A stretch of 64,000 nucleotides of DNA from Loxodes magnus (taxonomy: Eukaryota > Ciliophora > Karyorelictea > Loxodida > Loxodidae), in NCBI GenBank assembly GCA_946699065.1, contig CAMPDV010000375.1:62001-126000 (forward strand). The letters are read 5' to 3'. Below, one piece after another: positions 15,101 through 30,100 of the stretch. Positions within the stretch are counted from its first letter, which is position 1; each line of letters opens with the position of its first letter. The notes beneath the pieces were generated by a model. It saw only the letters and a list, made by a program, of their open reading frames with translations, was not told where the DNA came from and ran no database searches. The position numbers and the translations under genes were made by a program.

Positions 15101-18100
15101 AGAACTAGTGTGACCACTCATGGTCTTACAGGTACCTGTCTTGACGTCCCATAGTCTCACCGTATAATCATTACTTCCCGAAACGATGAACTCTGAATCA
15201 CTGGATATAGCCACAGCATATAAATAACTAGTGTGACCACTCATGGTCTTACAGGTACCTGTCTTGACGTCCCATAGTCTCACCGTATAATCTGCACTTC
15301 CCGATACGATGAACTCTGAATCACTGGATATAGCCACAGATCATACAGAACTAGTGTGACCACTCATGGTCTTACAGGTACCTGTCTTGACGTCCCATAG
15401 TCTCACCGTATAATCATTACTTCCCGAAACGATGAACTCTGAATCACTGGATATAGCCACAGCATATAAATAACTAGTGTGACCACTCATGGTCTTACAG
15501 GTACCTGTCTTGACGTCCCATAGTCTCACCGTATAATCTGCACTTCCCGATACGATGAACTCTGAATCACTGGATATAGCCACAGCATATACATAAAAAG
15601 TATGACCACTCATGGTCTTACAGGTACCTGTCTTGACGTTCCATAGTCTCACCGTATAATCATAACTTCCCGATACGATGAACTCAGAATCACTGGATAT
15701 AGCCACAGCAGATACATAACTAGTGTGACCACTCATGGTCTTACAGGTACCTGTCTTGACGTCCCATAGTCTCACCGTATAATCTGCACTTCCCGATAAG
15801 ATGAACTCTGAATCACTGGATATAGCCACAGATCATAAATAACTAGTGTGACCACTCATGGTCTTACAGGTACCTGTCTTGACGTCCCATAGTCTCACCG
15901 TATAATCTGCACTTCCCGAAACGATGAACTCTGAATCACTGGATATAGCCACAGCAGATAAATAACTAGTGTGACCACTCATGGTCTTACAGGTACCTGT
16001 CTTGACGTCCCATAGTCTCACCGTATAATCATAACTTCCCGATACGATGAACTCTGAATCACTGGATATAGCCACAGCATATACAGAACTAGTGTGACCA
16101 CTCATGGTCTTACAGGTACCTGTCTTGACGTCCCATAGTCTCACCGTATAATCATAACTTCCCGATACGATGAACTCTGAATCACTGGATATAGCCACAG
16201 CAGATACATAACTAGTGTGACCACTCATGGTCTTACAGGTACCTGTCTTGACGTCCCATAGTCTCACCGTATAATCATTACTTCCCGATACGATGAACTC
16301 TGAATCACTGGATATAGCCACAGCATATACATAACTAGTGTGACCACTCATGGTCTTACAGGTACCTGTCTTGACGTCCCATAGTCTCACCGTATAATCA
16401 TTACTTCCCGATACGATGAACTCTGAATCACTGGATATAGCCACAGCAGATACATAACTAGTGTGACCACTCATGGTCTTACAGGTACCTGTCTTGACGT
16501 CCCATAGTCTCACCGTATAATCATTACTTCCCGATACGATGAACTCTGAATCACTGGATATAGCCACAGCAGATACATAACTAGTGTGACCACTCATGGT
16601 CTTACAGGTACCTGTCTTGACGTCCCATAGTCTCACCGTATAATCATTACTTCCCGATACGATGAACTCTGAATCACTGGATATAGCCACAGCAGATACA
16701 TAACTAGTGTGACCACTCATGGTCTTACAGGTACCTGTCTTGACGTCCCATAGTCTCACCGTATAATCATTACTTCCCGATACGATGAACTCTGAATCAC
16801 TGGATATAGCCACAGCATATACATAACTAGTGTGACCACTCATGGTCTTACAGGTACCTGTCTTGACGTCCCATAGTCTCACCGTATAATCATCACTTCC
16901 CGATACGATGAACTCTGAATCACTGGATATAGCCACAGCATATACATAACTAGTGTGACCACTCATGGTCTTACAGGTACCTGTCTTGACGTCCCATAGT
17001 CTCACCGTCTTATCATCACTTCCCGATACGATGAACTCTGAATCACTGGATATAGCCACAGCAGATACATAACTAGTGTGACCACTCATGGTCTTACAGG
17101 TACCTGTCTTGACGTCCCATAGTCTCACCGTATTATCTACACTTCCCGATACGATGAACTCTGAATCACTGGATATAGCCACAGCATATACATAACTAGT
17201 GTGACCACTCATGGTCTTACAGGTACCTGTCTTGACGTTCCATAGTCTCACCGTATAATCTGCACTTCCCGATACGATGAACTCTGAATCACTGGATATA
17301 GCCACAGATCATACAGAACTAGTGTGACCACTCATGGTCTTACAGGTACCTGTCTTGACGTCCCATAGTCTCACCGTCTAATCTGCACTTCCCGATACGA
17401 TGAACTCTGAATCACTGGATATAGCCACAGCATATACATAACTAGTGTGACCACTCATGGTCTTACAGGTACCTGTCTTGACGTCCCATAGTCTCACCGT
17501 CTTATCATTACTTCCCGAAACGATGAACTCTGAATCACTGGATATAGCCACAGCATATACATAACTAGTGTGACCACTCATGGTCTTACAGGTACCTGTC
17601 TTGACGTCCCATAGTCTCACCGTATAATCATAACTTCCCGATACGATGAACTCTGAATCACTGGATATAGCCACAGCATATAAATAACTAGTGTGACCAC
17701 TCATGGTCTTACAGGTACCTGTCTTGACGTTCCATAGTCTCACCGTATTATCTACACTTCCCGATACGATGAACTCTGAATCACTGGATATAGCCACAGC
17801 ATATACATAACTAGTGTGACCACTCATGGTCTTACAGGTACCTGTCTTGACGTCCCATAGTCTCACCGTCTAATCTGCACTTCCCGATACGATGAACTCT
17901 GAATCACTGGATATAGCCACAGCAGATACATAACTAGTGTGACCACTCATGGTCTTACAGGTACCTGTCTTGACGTCCCATAGTCTCACCGTATAATCTC
18001 TACTTCCCGAAACGATGAACTCTGAATCACTGGATATAGCCACAGATCATACATAACTAGTGTGACCACTCATGGTCTTACAGGTACCTGTCTTGACGTC

Positions 18101-21100
18101 CCATAGTCTCACCGTATAATCTCTACTTCCCGAAACGATGAACTCTGAATCACTGGATATAGCCACAGCATATACATAAAAAGTATGACCACTCATGGTC
18201 TTACAGGTACCTGTCTTGACGTCCCATAGTCTCACCGTCTTATCATCACTTCCCGATACGATGAACTCTGAATCACTGGATATAGCCACAGCAGATACAT
18301 AACTAGTGTGACCACTCATGGTCTTACAGGTACCTGTCTTGACGTCCCATAGTCTCACCGTATAATCTCTACTTCCCGAAACGATGAACTCTGAATCACT
18401 GGATATAGCCACAGCATATACAGAACTAGTGTGACCACTCATGGTCTTACAGGTACCTGTCTTGACGTCCCATAGTCTCACCGTATAATCTGCACTTCCC
18501 GAAACGATGAACTCTGAATCACTGGATATAGCCACAGCATATACATAACTAGTGTGACCACTCATGGTCTTACAGGTACCTGTCTTGACGTCCCATAGTC
18601 TCACCGTCTAATCTGCACTTCCCGAAACGATGAACTCTGAATCACTGGATATAGCCACAGCATATACAACACTAGTGTGACCACTCATGGTCTTACAGGT
18701 ACCTGTCTTGACGTTCCATAGTCTCACCGTCTAATCTGCACTTCCCGATACGATGAACTCTGAATCACTGGATATAGCCACAGATCATACATGACTAGTG
18801 TGACCACTCATGGTCTTACAGGTACCTGTCTTGACGTTCCATAGTCTCACCGTATAATCATCACTTCCCGATACGATGAACTCTGAATCACTGGATATAG
18901 CCACAGCATATACATAACTAGTGTGACCACTCATGGTCTTACAGGTACCTGTCTTGACGTCCCATAGTCTCACCGTATAATCTCTACTTCCCGAAACGAT
19001 GAACTCTGAATCACTGGATATAGCCACAGCATATACATAAAAAGTATGACCACTCATGGTCTTACAGGTACCTGTCTTGACGTCCCATAGTCTCACCGTC
19101 TAATCTCTACTTCCCGATACGATGAACTCTGAATCACTGGATATAGCCACAGCATATACATAACTAGTGTGACCACTCATGGTCTTACAGGTACCTGTCT
19201 TGACGTTCCATAGTCTCACCGTATAATCATCACTTCCCGATACGATGAACTCTGAATTACTGGATATAGCCACAGCATATACAGAACTAGTGTGACCACT
19301 CATGGTCTTACAGGTACCTGTCTTGACGTCCCATAGTCTCACCGTATAATCTGCACTTCCCGAAACGATGAACTCTGAATCACTGGATATAGCCACAGCA
19401 TATACATAACTAGTGTGACCACTCATGGTCTTACAGGTACCTGTCTTGACGTCCCATAGTCTCACCGTATAATCTCCACTTCCCGATACGATGAACTCTG
19501 AATCACTGGATATAGCCACAGATCATAAATAACTAGTGTGACCACTCATGGTCTTACAGGTACCTGTCTTGACGTCCCATAGTCTCACCGTATAATCATA
19601 ACTTCCCGATACGATGAACTCTGAATCACTGGATATAGCCACAGCATATACATAACTAGTGTGACCACTCATGGTCTTACAGGTACCTGTCTTGACGTTC
19701 CATAGTCTCACCGTATAATCTCTACTTCCCGAAACGATGAACTCTGAATCACTGGATATAGCCACAGATCATACATAACTAGTGTGACCACTCATGGTCT
19801 TACAAGTACCTGTCTTGACGTCCCATAGTCTCACCGTCTTATCATCACTTCCCGAAACGATGAACTCTGAATCACTGGATATAGCCACAGCATATACATA
19901 ACTAGTGTGACCACTCATGGTCTTACAGGTACCTGTCTTGACGTCCCATAGTCTCACCGTATAATCATAACTTCCCGATACGATGAACTCTGAATCACTG
20001 GATATAGCCACAGCATATACAGAACTAGTGTGACCACTCATGGTCTTACAGGTACCTGTCTTGACGTCCCATAGTCTCACCGTCTAATCTCCACTTCCCG
20101 ATACGATGAACTCTGAATCACTGGATATAGCCACAGCATATACATAACTAGTGTGACCACTCATGGTCTTACAAGTACCTGTCTTGACGTCCCATAGTCT
20201 CACCGTCTTATCATCACTTCCCGAAACGATGAACTCTGAATCACTGGATATAGCCACAGCATATACAGAACTAGTGTGACCACTCATGGTCTTACAGGTA
20301 CCTGTCTTGACGTCCCATAGTCTCACCGTATAATCATCACTTCCCGATACGATGAACTCTGAATCACTGGATATAGCCACAGCATATACATAATGTGTGT
20401 GACCACTCATGGTCTTACAGGTACCTGTCTTGACGTTCCATAGTCTCACCGTCTAATCTCTACTTCCCGATACGATGAACTCTGAATCACTGGATATAGC
20501 CACAGCAGATACATAACTAGTGTGACCACTCATGGTCTTACAGGTACCTGTCTTGACGTTCCATAGTCTCACCGTATAATCTCTACTTCCCGAAACGATG
20601 AACTCTGAATCACTGGATATAGCCACAGATCATACATAACTAGTGTGACCACTCATGGTCTTACAAGTACCTGTCTTGACGTCCCATAGTCTCACCGTCT
20701 TATCATCACTTCCCGAAACGATGAACTCTGAATCACTGGATATAGCCACAGCATATACATAACTAGTGTGACCACTCATGGTCTTACAGGTACCTGTCTT
20801 GACGTCCCATAGTCTCACCGTATAATCATAACTTCCCGAAACGATGAACTCTGAATCACTGGATATAGCCACAGCATATACAGAACTAGTGTGACCACTC
20901 ATGGTCTTACAGGTACCTGTCTTGACGTCCCATAGTCTCACCGTATAATCATCACTTCCCGATACGATGAACTCTGAATCACTGGATATAGCCACAGATC
21001 ATACAGAACTAGTGTGACCACTCATGGTCTTACAGGTACCTGTCTTGACGTCCCATAGTCTCACCGTATAATCACCACTTCCCGATAAGATGAACTCTGA

Positions 21101-24100
21101 ATCACTGGATATAGCCACAGCAGATACATAACTAGTGTGACCACTCATGGTCTTACAGGTACCTGTCTTGACGTTCCATAGTCTCACCGTCTAATCATCA
21201 CTTCCCGATACGATGAACTCTGAATTACTGGATATAGCCACAGCATATACATAACTAGTGTGACCACTCATGGTCTTACAGGTACCTGTCTTGACGTCCC
21301 ATAGTCTCACCGTATTATCTGCACTTCCCGATACGATGAACTCTGAATTACTGGATATAGCCACAGCATATACATAACTAGTGTGACCACTCATGGTCTT
21401 ACAGGTACCTGTCTTGACGTTCCATAGTCTCACAGTCTTATCATCACTTCCCGATACGATGAACTCTGAATCACTGGATATAGCCACAGCAGATACATAA
21501 CTAGTGTGACCACTCATGGTCTTACAGGTACCTGTCTTGACGTCCCATAGTCTCACCGTCTTATCATCACTTCCCGATACGATGAACTCTGAATCACTGG
21601 ATATAGCCACAGCATATACATAATGTGTGTGACCACTCATGGTCTTACAGGTACCTGTCTTGACGTCCCATAGTCTCACCGTATAATCTGCACTTCCCGA
21701 TACGATGAACTCTGAATCACTGGATATAGCCACAGCATATACATAATGTGTGTGACCACTCATGGTCTTACAGGTACCTGTCTTGACGTTCCATAGTCTC
21801 ACCGTATAATCATCACTTCCCGATACGATGAACTCTGAATTACTGGATATAGCCACAGCATATACAGAACTAGTGTGACCACTCATGGTCTTACAGGTAC
21901 CTGTCTTGACGTCCCATAGTCTCACCGTATAATCTGCACTTCCCGAAACGATGAACTCTGAATCACTGGATATAGCCACAGCATATACATAACTAGTGTG
22001 ACCACTCATGGTCTTACAGGTACCTGTCTTGACGTCCCATAGTCTCACCGTATAATCACCACTTCCCGATACGATGAACTCTGAATCACTGGATATAGCC
22101 ACAGATCATAAATAACTAGTGTGACCACTCATGGTCTTACAGGTACCTGTCTTGACGTCCCATAGTCTCACCGTATAATCATAACTTCCCGATACGATGA
22201 ACTCTGAATCACTGGATATAGCCACAGATCATACAGAACTAGTGTGACCACTCATGGTCTTACAGGTACCTGTCTTGACGTCCCATAGTCTCACCGTCTA
22301 ATCTGCACTTCCCGATAAGATGAACTCTGAATCACTGGATATAGCCACAGATCATAAATAACTAGTGTGACCACTCATGGTCTTACAGGTACCTGTCTTG
22401 ACGTCCCATAGTCTCACCGTATAATCTGCACTTCCCGAAACGATGAACTCTGAATCACTGGATATAGCCACAGCATATACAGAACTAGTGTGACCACTCA
22501 TGGTCTTACAGGTACCTGTCTTGACGTCCCATAGTCTCACCGTCTAATCTGCACTTCCCGATACGATGAACTCTGAATCACTGGATATAGCCACAGCAGA
22601 TAAATAACTAGTGTGACCACTCATGGTCTTACAGGTACCTGTCTTGACGTCCCATAGTCTCACCGTCTTATCATCACTTCCCGATACGATGAACTCTGAA
22701 TCACTGGATATAGCCACAGATCATACAGAACTAGTGTGACCACTCATGGTCTTACAGGTACCTGTCTTGACGTCCCATAGTCTCACCGTATTATCTACAC
22801 TTCCCGATACGATGAACTCTGAATCACTGGATATAGCCACAGCATATACATAACTAGTGTGACCACTCATGGTCTTACAGGTACCTGTCTTGACGTTCCA
22901 TAGTCTCACCGTATAATCATCACTTCCCGATACGATGAACTCTGAATCACTGGATATAGCCACAGATCATACAGAACTAGTGTGACCACTCATGGTCTTA
23001 CAGGTACCTGTCTTGACGTCCCATAGTCTCACCGTCTAATCTGCACTTCCCGATACGATGAACTCTGAATCACTGGATATAGCCACAGCAGATACATAAC
23101 TAGTGTGACCACTCATGGTCTTACAGGTACCTGTCTTGACGTCCCATAGTCTCACCGTATAATCATCACTTCCCGATACGATGAACTCTGAATCACTGGA
23201 TATAGCCACAGCATATACAGAACTAGTGTGACCACTCATGGTCTTACAGGTACCTGTCTTGACGTCCCATAGTCTCACCGTATTATCTACACTTCCCGAT
23301 ACGATGAACTCTGAATCACTGGATATAGCCACAGCATATACATAACTAGTGTGACCACTCATGGTCTTACAGGTACCTGTCTTGACGTTCCATAGTCTCA
23401 CCGTATAATCTGCACTTCCCGATACGATGAACTCTGAATTACTGGATATAGCCACAGATCATACATGACTAGTGTGACCACTCATGGTCTTACAGGTACC
23501 TGTCTTGACGTCCCATAGTCTCACCGTATAATCTCCACTTCCCGATACGATGAACTCTGAATCACTGGATATAGCCACAGATCATAAATAACTAGTGTGA
23601 CCACTCATGGTCTTACAGGTACCTGTCTTGACGTCCCATAGTCTCACCGTATAATCACCACTTCCCGATAAGATGAACTCTGAATCACTGGATATAGCCA
23701 CAGCAGATACATAACTAGTGTGACCACTCATGGTCTTACAGGTACCTGTCTTGACGTTCCATAGTCTCACCGTATAATCTGCACTTCCCGATACGATGAA
23801 CTCTGAATTACTGGATATAGCCACAGATCATACATGACTAGTGTGACCACTCATGGTCTTACAGGTACCTGTCTTGACGTCCCATAGTCTCACCGTATAA
23901 TCTCCACTTCCCGATACGATGAACTCTGAATCACTGGATATAGCCACAGATCATAAATAACTAGTGTGACCACTCATGGTCTTACAGGTACCTGTCTTGA
24001 CGTCCCATAGTCTCACCGTATAATCATAACTTCCCGATACGATGAACTCTGAATCACTGGATATAGCCACAGCATATACATAACTAGTGTGACCACTCAT

Positions 24101-27100
24101 GGTCTTACAGGTACCTGTCTTGACGTTCCATAGTCTCACCGTATAATCTCTACTTCCCGAAACGATGAACTCTGAATCACTGGATATAGCCACAGATCAT
24201 ACATAACTAGTGTGACCACTCATGGTCTTACAAGTACCTGTCTTGACGTCCCATAGTCTCACCGTCTTATCATCACTTCCCGAAACGATGAACTCTGAAT
24301 CACTGGATATAGCCACAGCATATACATAACTAGTGTGACCACTCATGGTCTTACAGGTACCTGTCTTGACGTCCCATAGTCTCACCGTATAATCATAACT
24401 TCCCGAAACGATGAACTCTGAATCACTGGATATAGCCACAGCATATACAGAACTAGTGTGACAACTCATGGTCTTACAGGTACCTGTCTTGACGTCCCAT
24501 AGTCTCACCGTCTAATCTCCACTTCCCGATACGATGAACTCTGAATCACTGGATATAGCCACAGCATATACATAACTAGTGTGACCACTCATGGTCTTAC
24601 AAGTACCTGTCTTGACGTCCCATAGTCTCACCGTCTTATCATCACTTCCCGAAACGATGAACTCTGAATCACTGGATATAGCCACAGCATATACATAATG
24701 TGTGTGACCACTCATGGTCTTACAGGTACCTGTCTTGACGTTCCATAGTCTCACCGTCTAATCTCTACTTCCCGATACGATGAACTCTGAATCACTGGAT
24801 ATAGCCACAGCAGATACATAACTAGTGTGACCACTCATGGTCTTACAAGTACCTGTCTTGACGTCCCATAGTCTCACCGTATTATCTGCACTTCCCGATA
24901 CGATGAACTCTGAATTACTGGATATAGCCACAGCATATACATAACTAGTGTGACCACTCATGGTCTTACAGGTACCTGTCTTGACGTTCCATAGTCTCAC
25001 AGTCTTATCATCACTTCCCGATACGATGAACTCTGAATCACTGGATATAGCCACAGCATATACATAACTAGTGTGACCACTCATGGTCTTACAGGTACCT
25101 GTCTTGACGTCCCATAGTCTCACCGTCTTATCATCACTTCCCGAAACGATGAACTCTGAATCACTGGATATAGCCACAGCATATACATAACTAGTGTGAC
25201 CACTCATGGTCTTACAGGTACCTGTCTTGACGTCCCATAGTCTCACCGTATAATCATAACTTCCCGAAACGATGAACTCTGAATCACTGGATATAGCCAC
25301 AGCATATACAGAACTAGTGTGACCACTCATGGTCTTACAGGTACCTGTCTTGACGTCCCATAGTCTCACCGTCTAATCTCCACTTCCCGATACGATGAAC
25401 TCTGAATCACTGGATATAGCCACAGCATATACAGAACTAGTGTGACCACTCATGGTCTTACAGGTACCTGTCTTGACGTCCCATAGTCTCACCGTATAAT
25501 CATCACTTCCCGATACGATGAACTCTGAATCACTGGATATAGCCACAGCATATACATAATGTGTGTGACCACTCATGGTCTTACAGGTACCTGTCTTGAC
25601 GTTCCATAGTCTCACCGTCTAATCTCTACTTCCCGATACGATGAACTCTGAATCACTGGATATAGCCACAGCAGATACATAACTAGTGTGACCACTCATG
25701 GTCTTACAAGTACCTGTCTTGACGTCCCATAGTCTCACCGTATTATCTGCACTTCCCGATACGATGAACTCTGAATTACTGGATATAGCCACAGCATATA
25801 CATAACTAGTGTGACCACTCATGGTCTTACAGGTACCTGTCTTGACGTTCCATAGTCTCACAGTCTTATCATCACTTCCCGATACGATGAACTCTGAATC
25901 ACTGGATATAGCCACAGATCATACAGAACTAGTGTGACCACTCATGGTCTTACAGGTACCTGTCTTGACGTCCCATAGTCTCACCGTCTAATCTGCACTT
26001 CCCGATAAGATGAACTCTGAATCACTGGATATAGCCACAGATCATAAATAACTAGTGTGACCACTCATGGTCTTACAGGTACCTGTCTTGACGTCCCATA
26101 GTCTCACCGTATAATCTGCACTTCCCGAAACGATGAACTCTGAATCACTGGATATAGCCACAGCATATACAGAACTAGTGTGACCACTCATGGTCTTACA
26201 GGTACCTGTCTTGACGTCCCATAGTCTCACCGTCTAATCTGCACTTCCCGATACGATGAACTCTGAATCACTGGATATAGCCACAGCAGATAAATAACTA
26301 GTGTGACCACTCATGGTCTTACAGGTACCTGTCTTGACGTCCCATAGTCTCACCGTCTTATCATCACTTCCCGATACGATGAACTCTGAATCACTGGATA
26401 TAGCCACAGCATATACATAAAAAGTGTGACCACTCATGGTCTTACAGGTACCTGTCTTGACGTCCCATAGTCTCACCGTATTATCTACACTTCCCGATAC
26501 GATGAACTCTGAATCACTGGATATAGCCACAGCATATACATAACTAGTGTGACCACTCATGGTCTTACAGGTACCTGTCTTGACGTTCCATAGTCTCACC
26601 GTATAATCATCACTTCCCGATACGATGAACTCTGAATCACTGGATATAGCCACAGATCATACAGAACTAGTGTGACCACTCATGGTCTTACAGGTACCTG
26701 TCTTGACGTCCCATAGTCTCACCGTCTAATCTGCACTTCCCGATACGATGAACTCTGAATCACTGGATATAGCCACAGCAGATACATAACTAGTGTGACC
26801 ACTCATGGTCTTACAGGTACCTGTCTTGACGTCCCATAGTCTCACCGTATAATCATCACTTCCCGATACGATGAACTCTGAATCACTGGATATAGCCACA
26901 GATCATACAGAACTAGTGTGACCACTCATGGTCTTACAGGTACCTGTCTTGACGTCCCATAGTCTCACCGTATTATCTACACTTCCCGATACGATGAACT
27001 CTGAATCACTGGATATAGCCACAGCATATACATAACTAGTGTGACCACTCATGGTCTTACAGGTACCTGTCTTGACGTTCCATAGTCTCACCGTATAATC

Positions 27101-30100
27101 TGCACTTCCCGATACGATGAACTCTGAATTACTGGATATAGCCACAGATCATACATGACTAGTGTGACCACTCATGGTCTTACAGGTACCTGTCTTGACG
27201 TCCCATAGTCTCACCGTATAATCTCCACTTCCCGATACGATGAACTCTGAATCACTGGATATAGCCACAGATCATAAATAACTAGTGTGACCACTCATGG
27301 TCTTACAGGTACCTGTCTTGACGTCCCATAGTCTCACCGTATAATCATAACTTCCCGATACGATGAACTCTGAATCACTGGATATAGCCACAGCATATAC
27401 ATAACTAGTGTGACCACTCATGGTCTTACAGGTACCTGTCTTGACGTTCCATAGTCTCACCGTATAATCTCTACTTCCCGAAACGATGAACTCTGAATCA
27501 CTGGATATAGCCACAGATCATACATAACTAGTGTGACCACTCATGGTCTTACAAGTACCTGTCTTGACGTCCCATAGTCTCACCGTCTTATCATCACTTC
27601 CCGAAACGATGAACTCTGAATCACTGGATATAGCCACAGCATATACATAACTAGTGTGACCACTCATGGTCTTACAGGTACCTGTCTTGACGTCCCATAG
27701 TCTCACCGTATAATCATAACTTCCCGAAACGATGAACTCTGAATCACTGGATATAGCCACAGCATATACAGAACTAGTGTGACCACTCATGGTCTTACAG
27801 GTACCTGTCTTGACGTCCCATAGTCTCACCGTCTAATCTCCACTTCCCGATACGATGAACTCTGAATCACTGGATATAGCCACAGCATATACATAACTAG
27901 TGTGACCACTCATGGTCTTACAAGTACCTGTCTTGACGTCCCATAGTCTCACCGTCTTATCATCACTTCCCGAAACGATGAACTCTGAATCACTGGATAT
28001 AGCCACAGCATATACATAATGTGTGTGACCACTCATGGTCTTACAGGTACCTGTCTTGACGTTCCATAGTCTCACCGTCTAATCTCTACTTCCCGATACG
28101 ATGAACTCTGAATCACTGGATATAGCCACAGCAGATACATAACTAGTGTGACCACTCATGGTCTTACAAGTACCTGTCTTGACGTCCCATAGTCTCACCG
28201 TATTATCTGCACTTCCCGATACGATGAACTCTGAATTACTGGATATAGCCACAGCATATACATGACTAGTGTGACCACTCATGGTCTTACAGGTACCTGT
28301 CTTGACGTTCCATAGTCTCACAGTCTTATCATCACTTCCCGATACGATGAACTCTGAATCACTGGATATAGCCACAGCATATACATAACTAGTGTGACCA
28401 CTCATGGTCTTACAGGTACCTGTCTTGACGTCCCATAGTCTCACCGTCTTATCATCACTTCCCGAAACGATGAACTCTGAATCACTGGATATAGCCACAG
28501 CATATACATAACTAGTGTGACCACTCATGGTCTTACAGGTACCTGTCTTGACGTCCCATAGTCTCACCGTATAATCATAACTTCCCGAAACGATGAACTC
28601 TGAATCACTGGATATAGCCACAGCATATACAGAACTAGTGTGACCACTCATGGTCTTACAGGTACCTGTCTTGACGTCCCATAGTCTCACCGTCTAATCT
28701 CCACTTCCCGATACGATGAACTCTGAATCACTGGATATAGCCACAGCATATACAGAACTAGTGTGACCACTCATGGTCTTACAGGTACCTGTCTTGACGT
28801 CCCATAGTCTCACCGTATAATCATCACTTCCCGATACGATGAACTCTGAATCACTGGATATAGCCACAGCATATACATAATGTGTGTGACCACTCATGGT
28901 CTTACAGGTACCTGTCTTGACGTTCCATAGTCTCACCGTCTAATCTCTACTTCCCGATACGATGAACTCTGAATCACTGGATATAGCCACAGCAGATACA
29001 TAACTAGTGTGACCACTCATGGTCTTACAAGTACCTGTCTTGACGTCCCATAGTCTCACCGTATTATCTGCACTTCCCGATACGATGAACTCTGAATTAC
29101 TGGATATAGCCACAGCATATACATAACTAGTGTGACCACTCATGGTCTTACAGGTACCTGTCTTGACGTTCCATAGTCTCACAGTCTTATCATCACTTCC
29201 CGATACGATGAACTCTGAATCACTGGATATAGCCACAGCAGATACATAACTAGTGTGACCACTCATGGTCTTACAGGTACCTGTCTTGACGTCCCATAGT
29301 CTCACCGTCTTATCATCACTTCCCGATACGATGAACTCTGAATCACTGGATATAGCCACAGCATATACATAATGTGTGTGACCACTCATGGTCTTACAGG
29401 TACCTGTCTTGACGTCCCATAGTCTCACCGTATAATCTGCACTTCCCGATACGATGAACTCTGAATCACTGGATATAGCCACAGCATATACATAATGTGT
29501 GTGACCACTCATGGTCTTACAGGTACCTGTCTTGACGTTCCATAGTCTCACCGTCTAATCATCACTTCCCGATACGATGAACTCTGAATTACTGGATATA
29601 GCCACAGCATATACAGAACTAGTGTGACCACTCATGGTCTTACAGGTACCTGTCTTGACGTCCCATAGTCTCACCGTATAATCTGCACTTCCCGAAACGA
29701 TGAACTCTGAATCACTGGATATAGCCACAGCATATACATAACTAGTGTGACCACTCATGGTCTTACAGGTACCTGTCTTGACGTCCCATAGTCTCACCGT
29801 ATAATCACCACTTCCCGATACGATGAACTCTGAATCACTGGATATAGCCACAGATCATAAATAACTAGTGTGACCACTCATGGTCTTACAGGTACCTGTC
29901 TTGACGTCCCATAGTCTCACCGTATAATCATAACTTCCCGATACGATGAACTCTGAATCACTGGATATAGCCACAGATCATACAGAACTAGTGTGACCAC
30001 TCATGGTCTTACAGGTACCTGTCTTGACGTCCCATAGTCTCACCGTCTAATCTGCACTTCCCGATAAGATGAACTCTGAATCACTGGATATAGCCACAGA

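Larger units (their letters stand above)
13316..19870. repeat. Higher-order repeat, 43- to 44-unit offset
   Basis: A rare loop, HTSVV, at 13,372-13,380 recurs 43 units on at 18,661. From about 13,740-14,460 the match is at 44 units (5,412 bp) to about 19,150-19,870 and includes the GDY, ADY, SSNS-DDY unit order and the following TGA-bounded pair. The change from 43 to 44 shows gain or loss of a single unit between copies. Confidence 0.75.
22190..29226. repeat. Higher-order repeat, 30-unit then 27-unit offset, two copies
   Basis: About 22,190-23,530 matches 25,880-27,220 at 30 units (3,690 bp). About 23,820-25,905 matches 27,141-29,226 at 27 units (3,321 bp). The three-unit difference is explained by a 369-bp duplication in the first copy, where the same TGA-bounded pair occurs near 23,450 and again near 23,820. 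A G-to-C residue change near 24,461 (SCHT) is private to the first copy. Confidence 0.85.
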
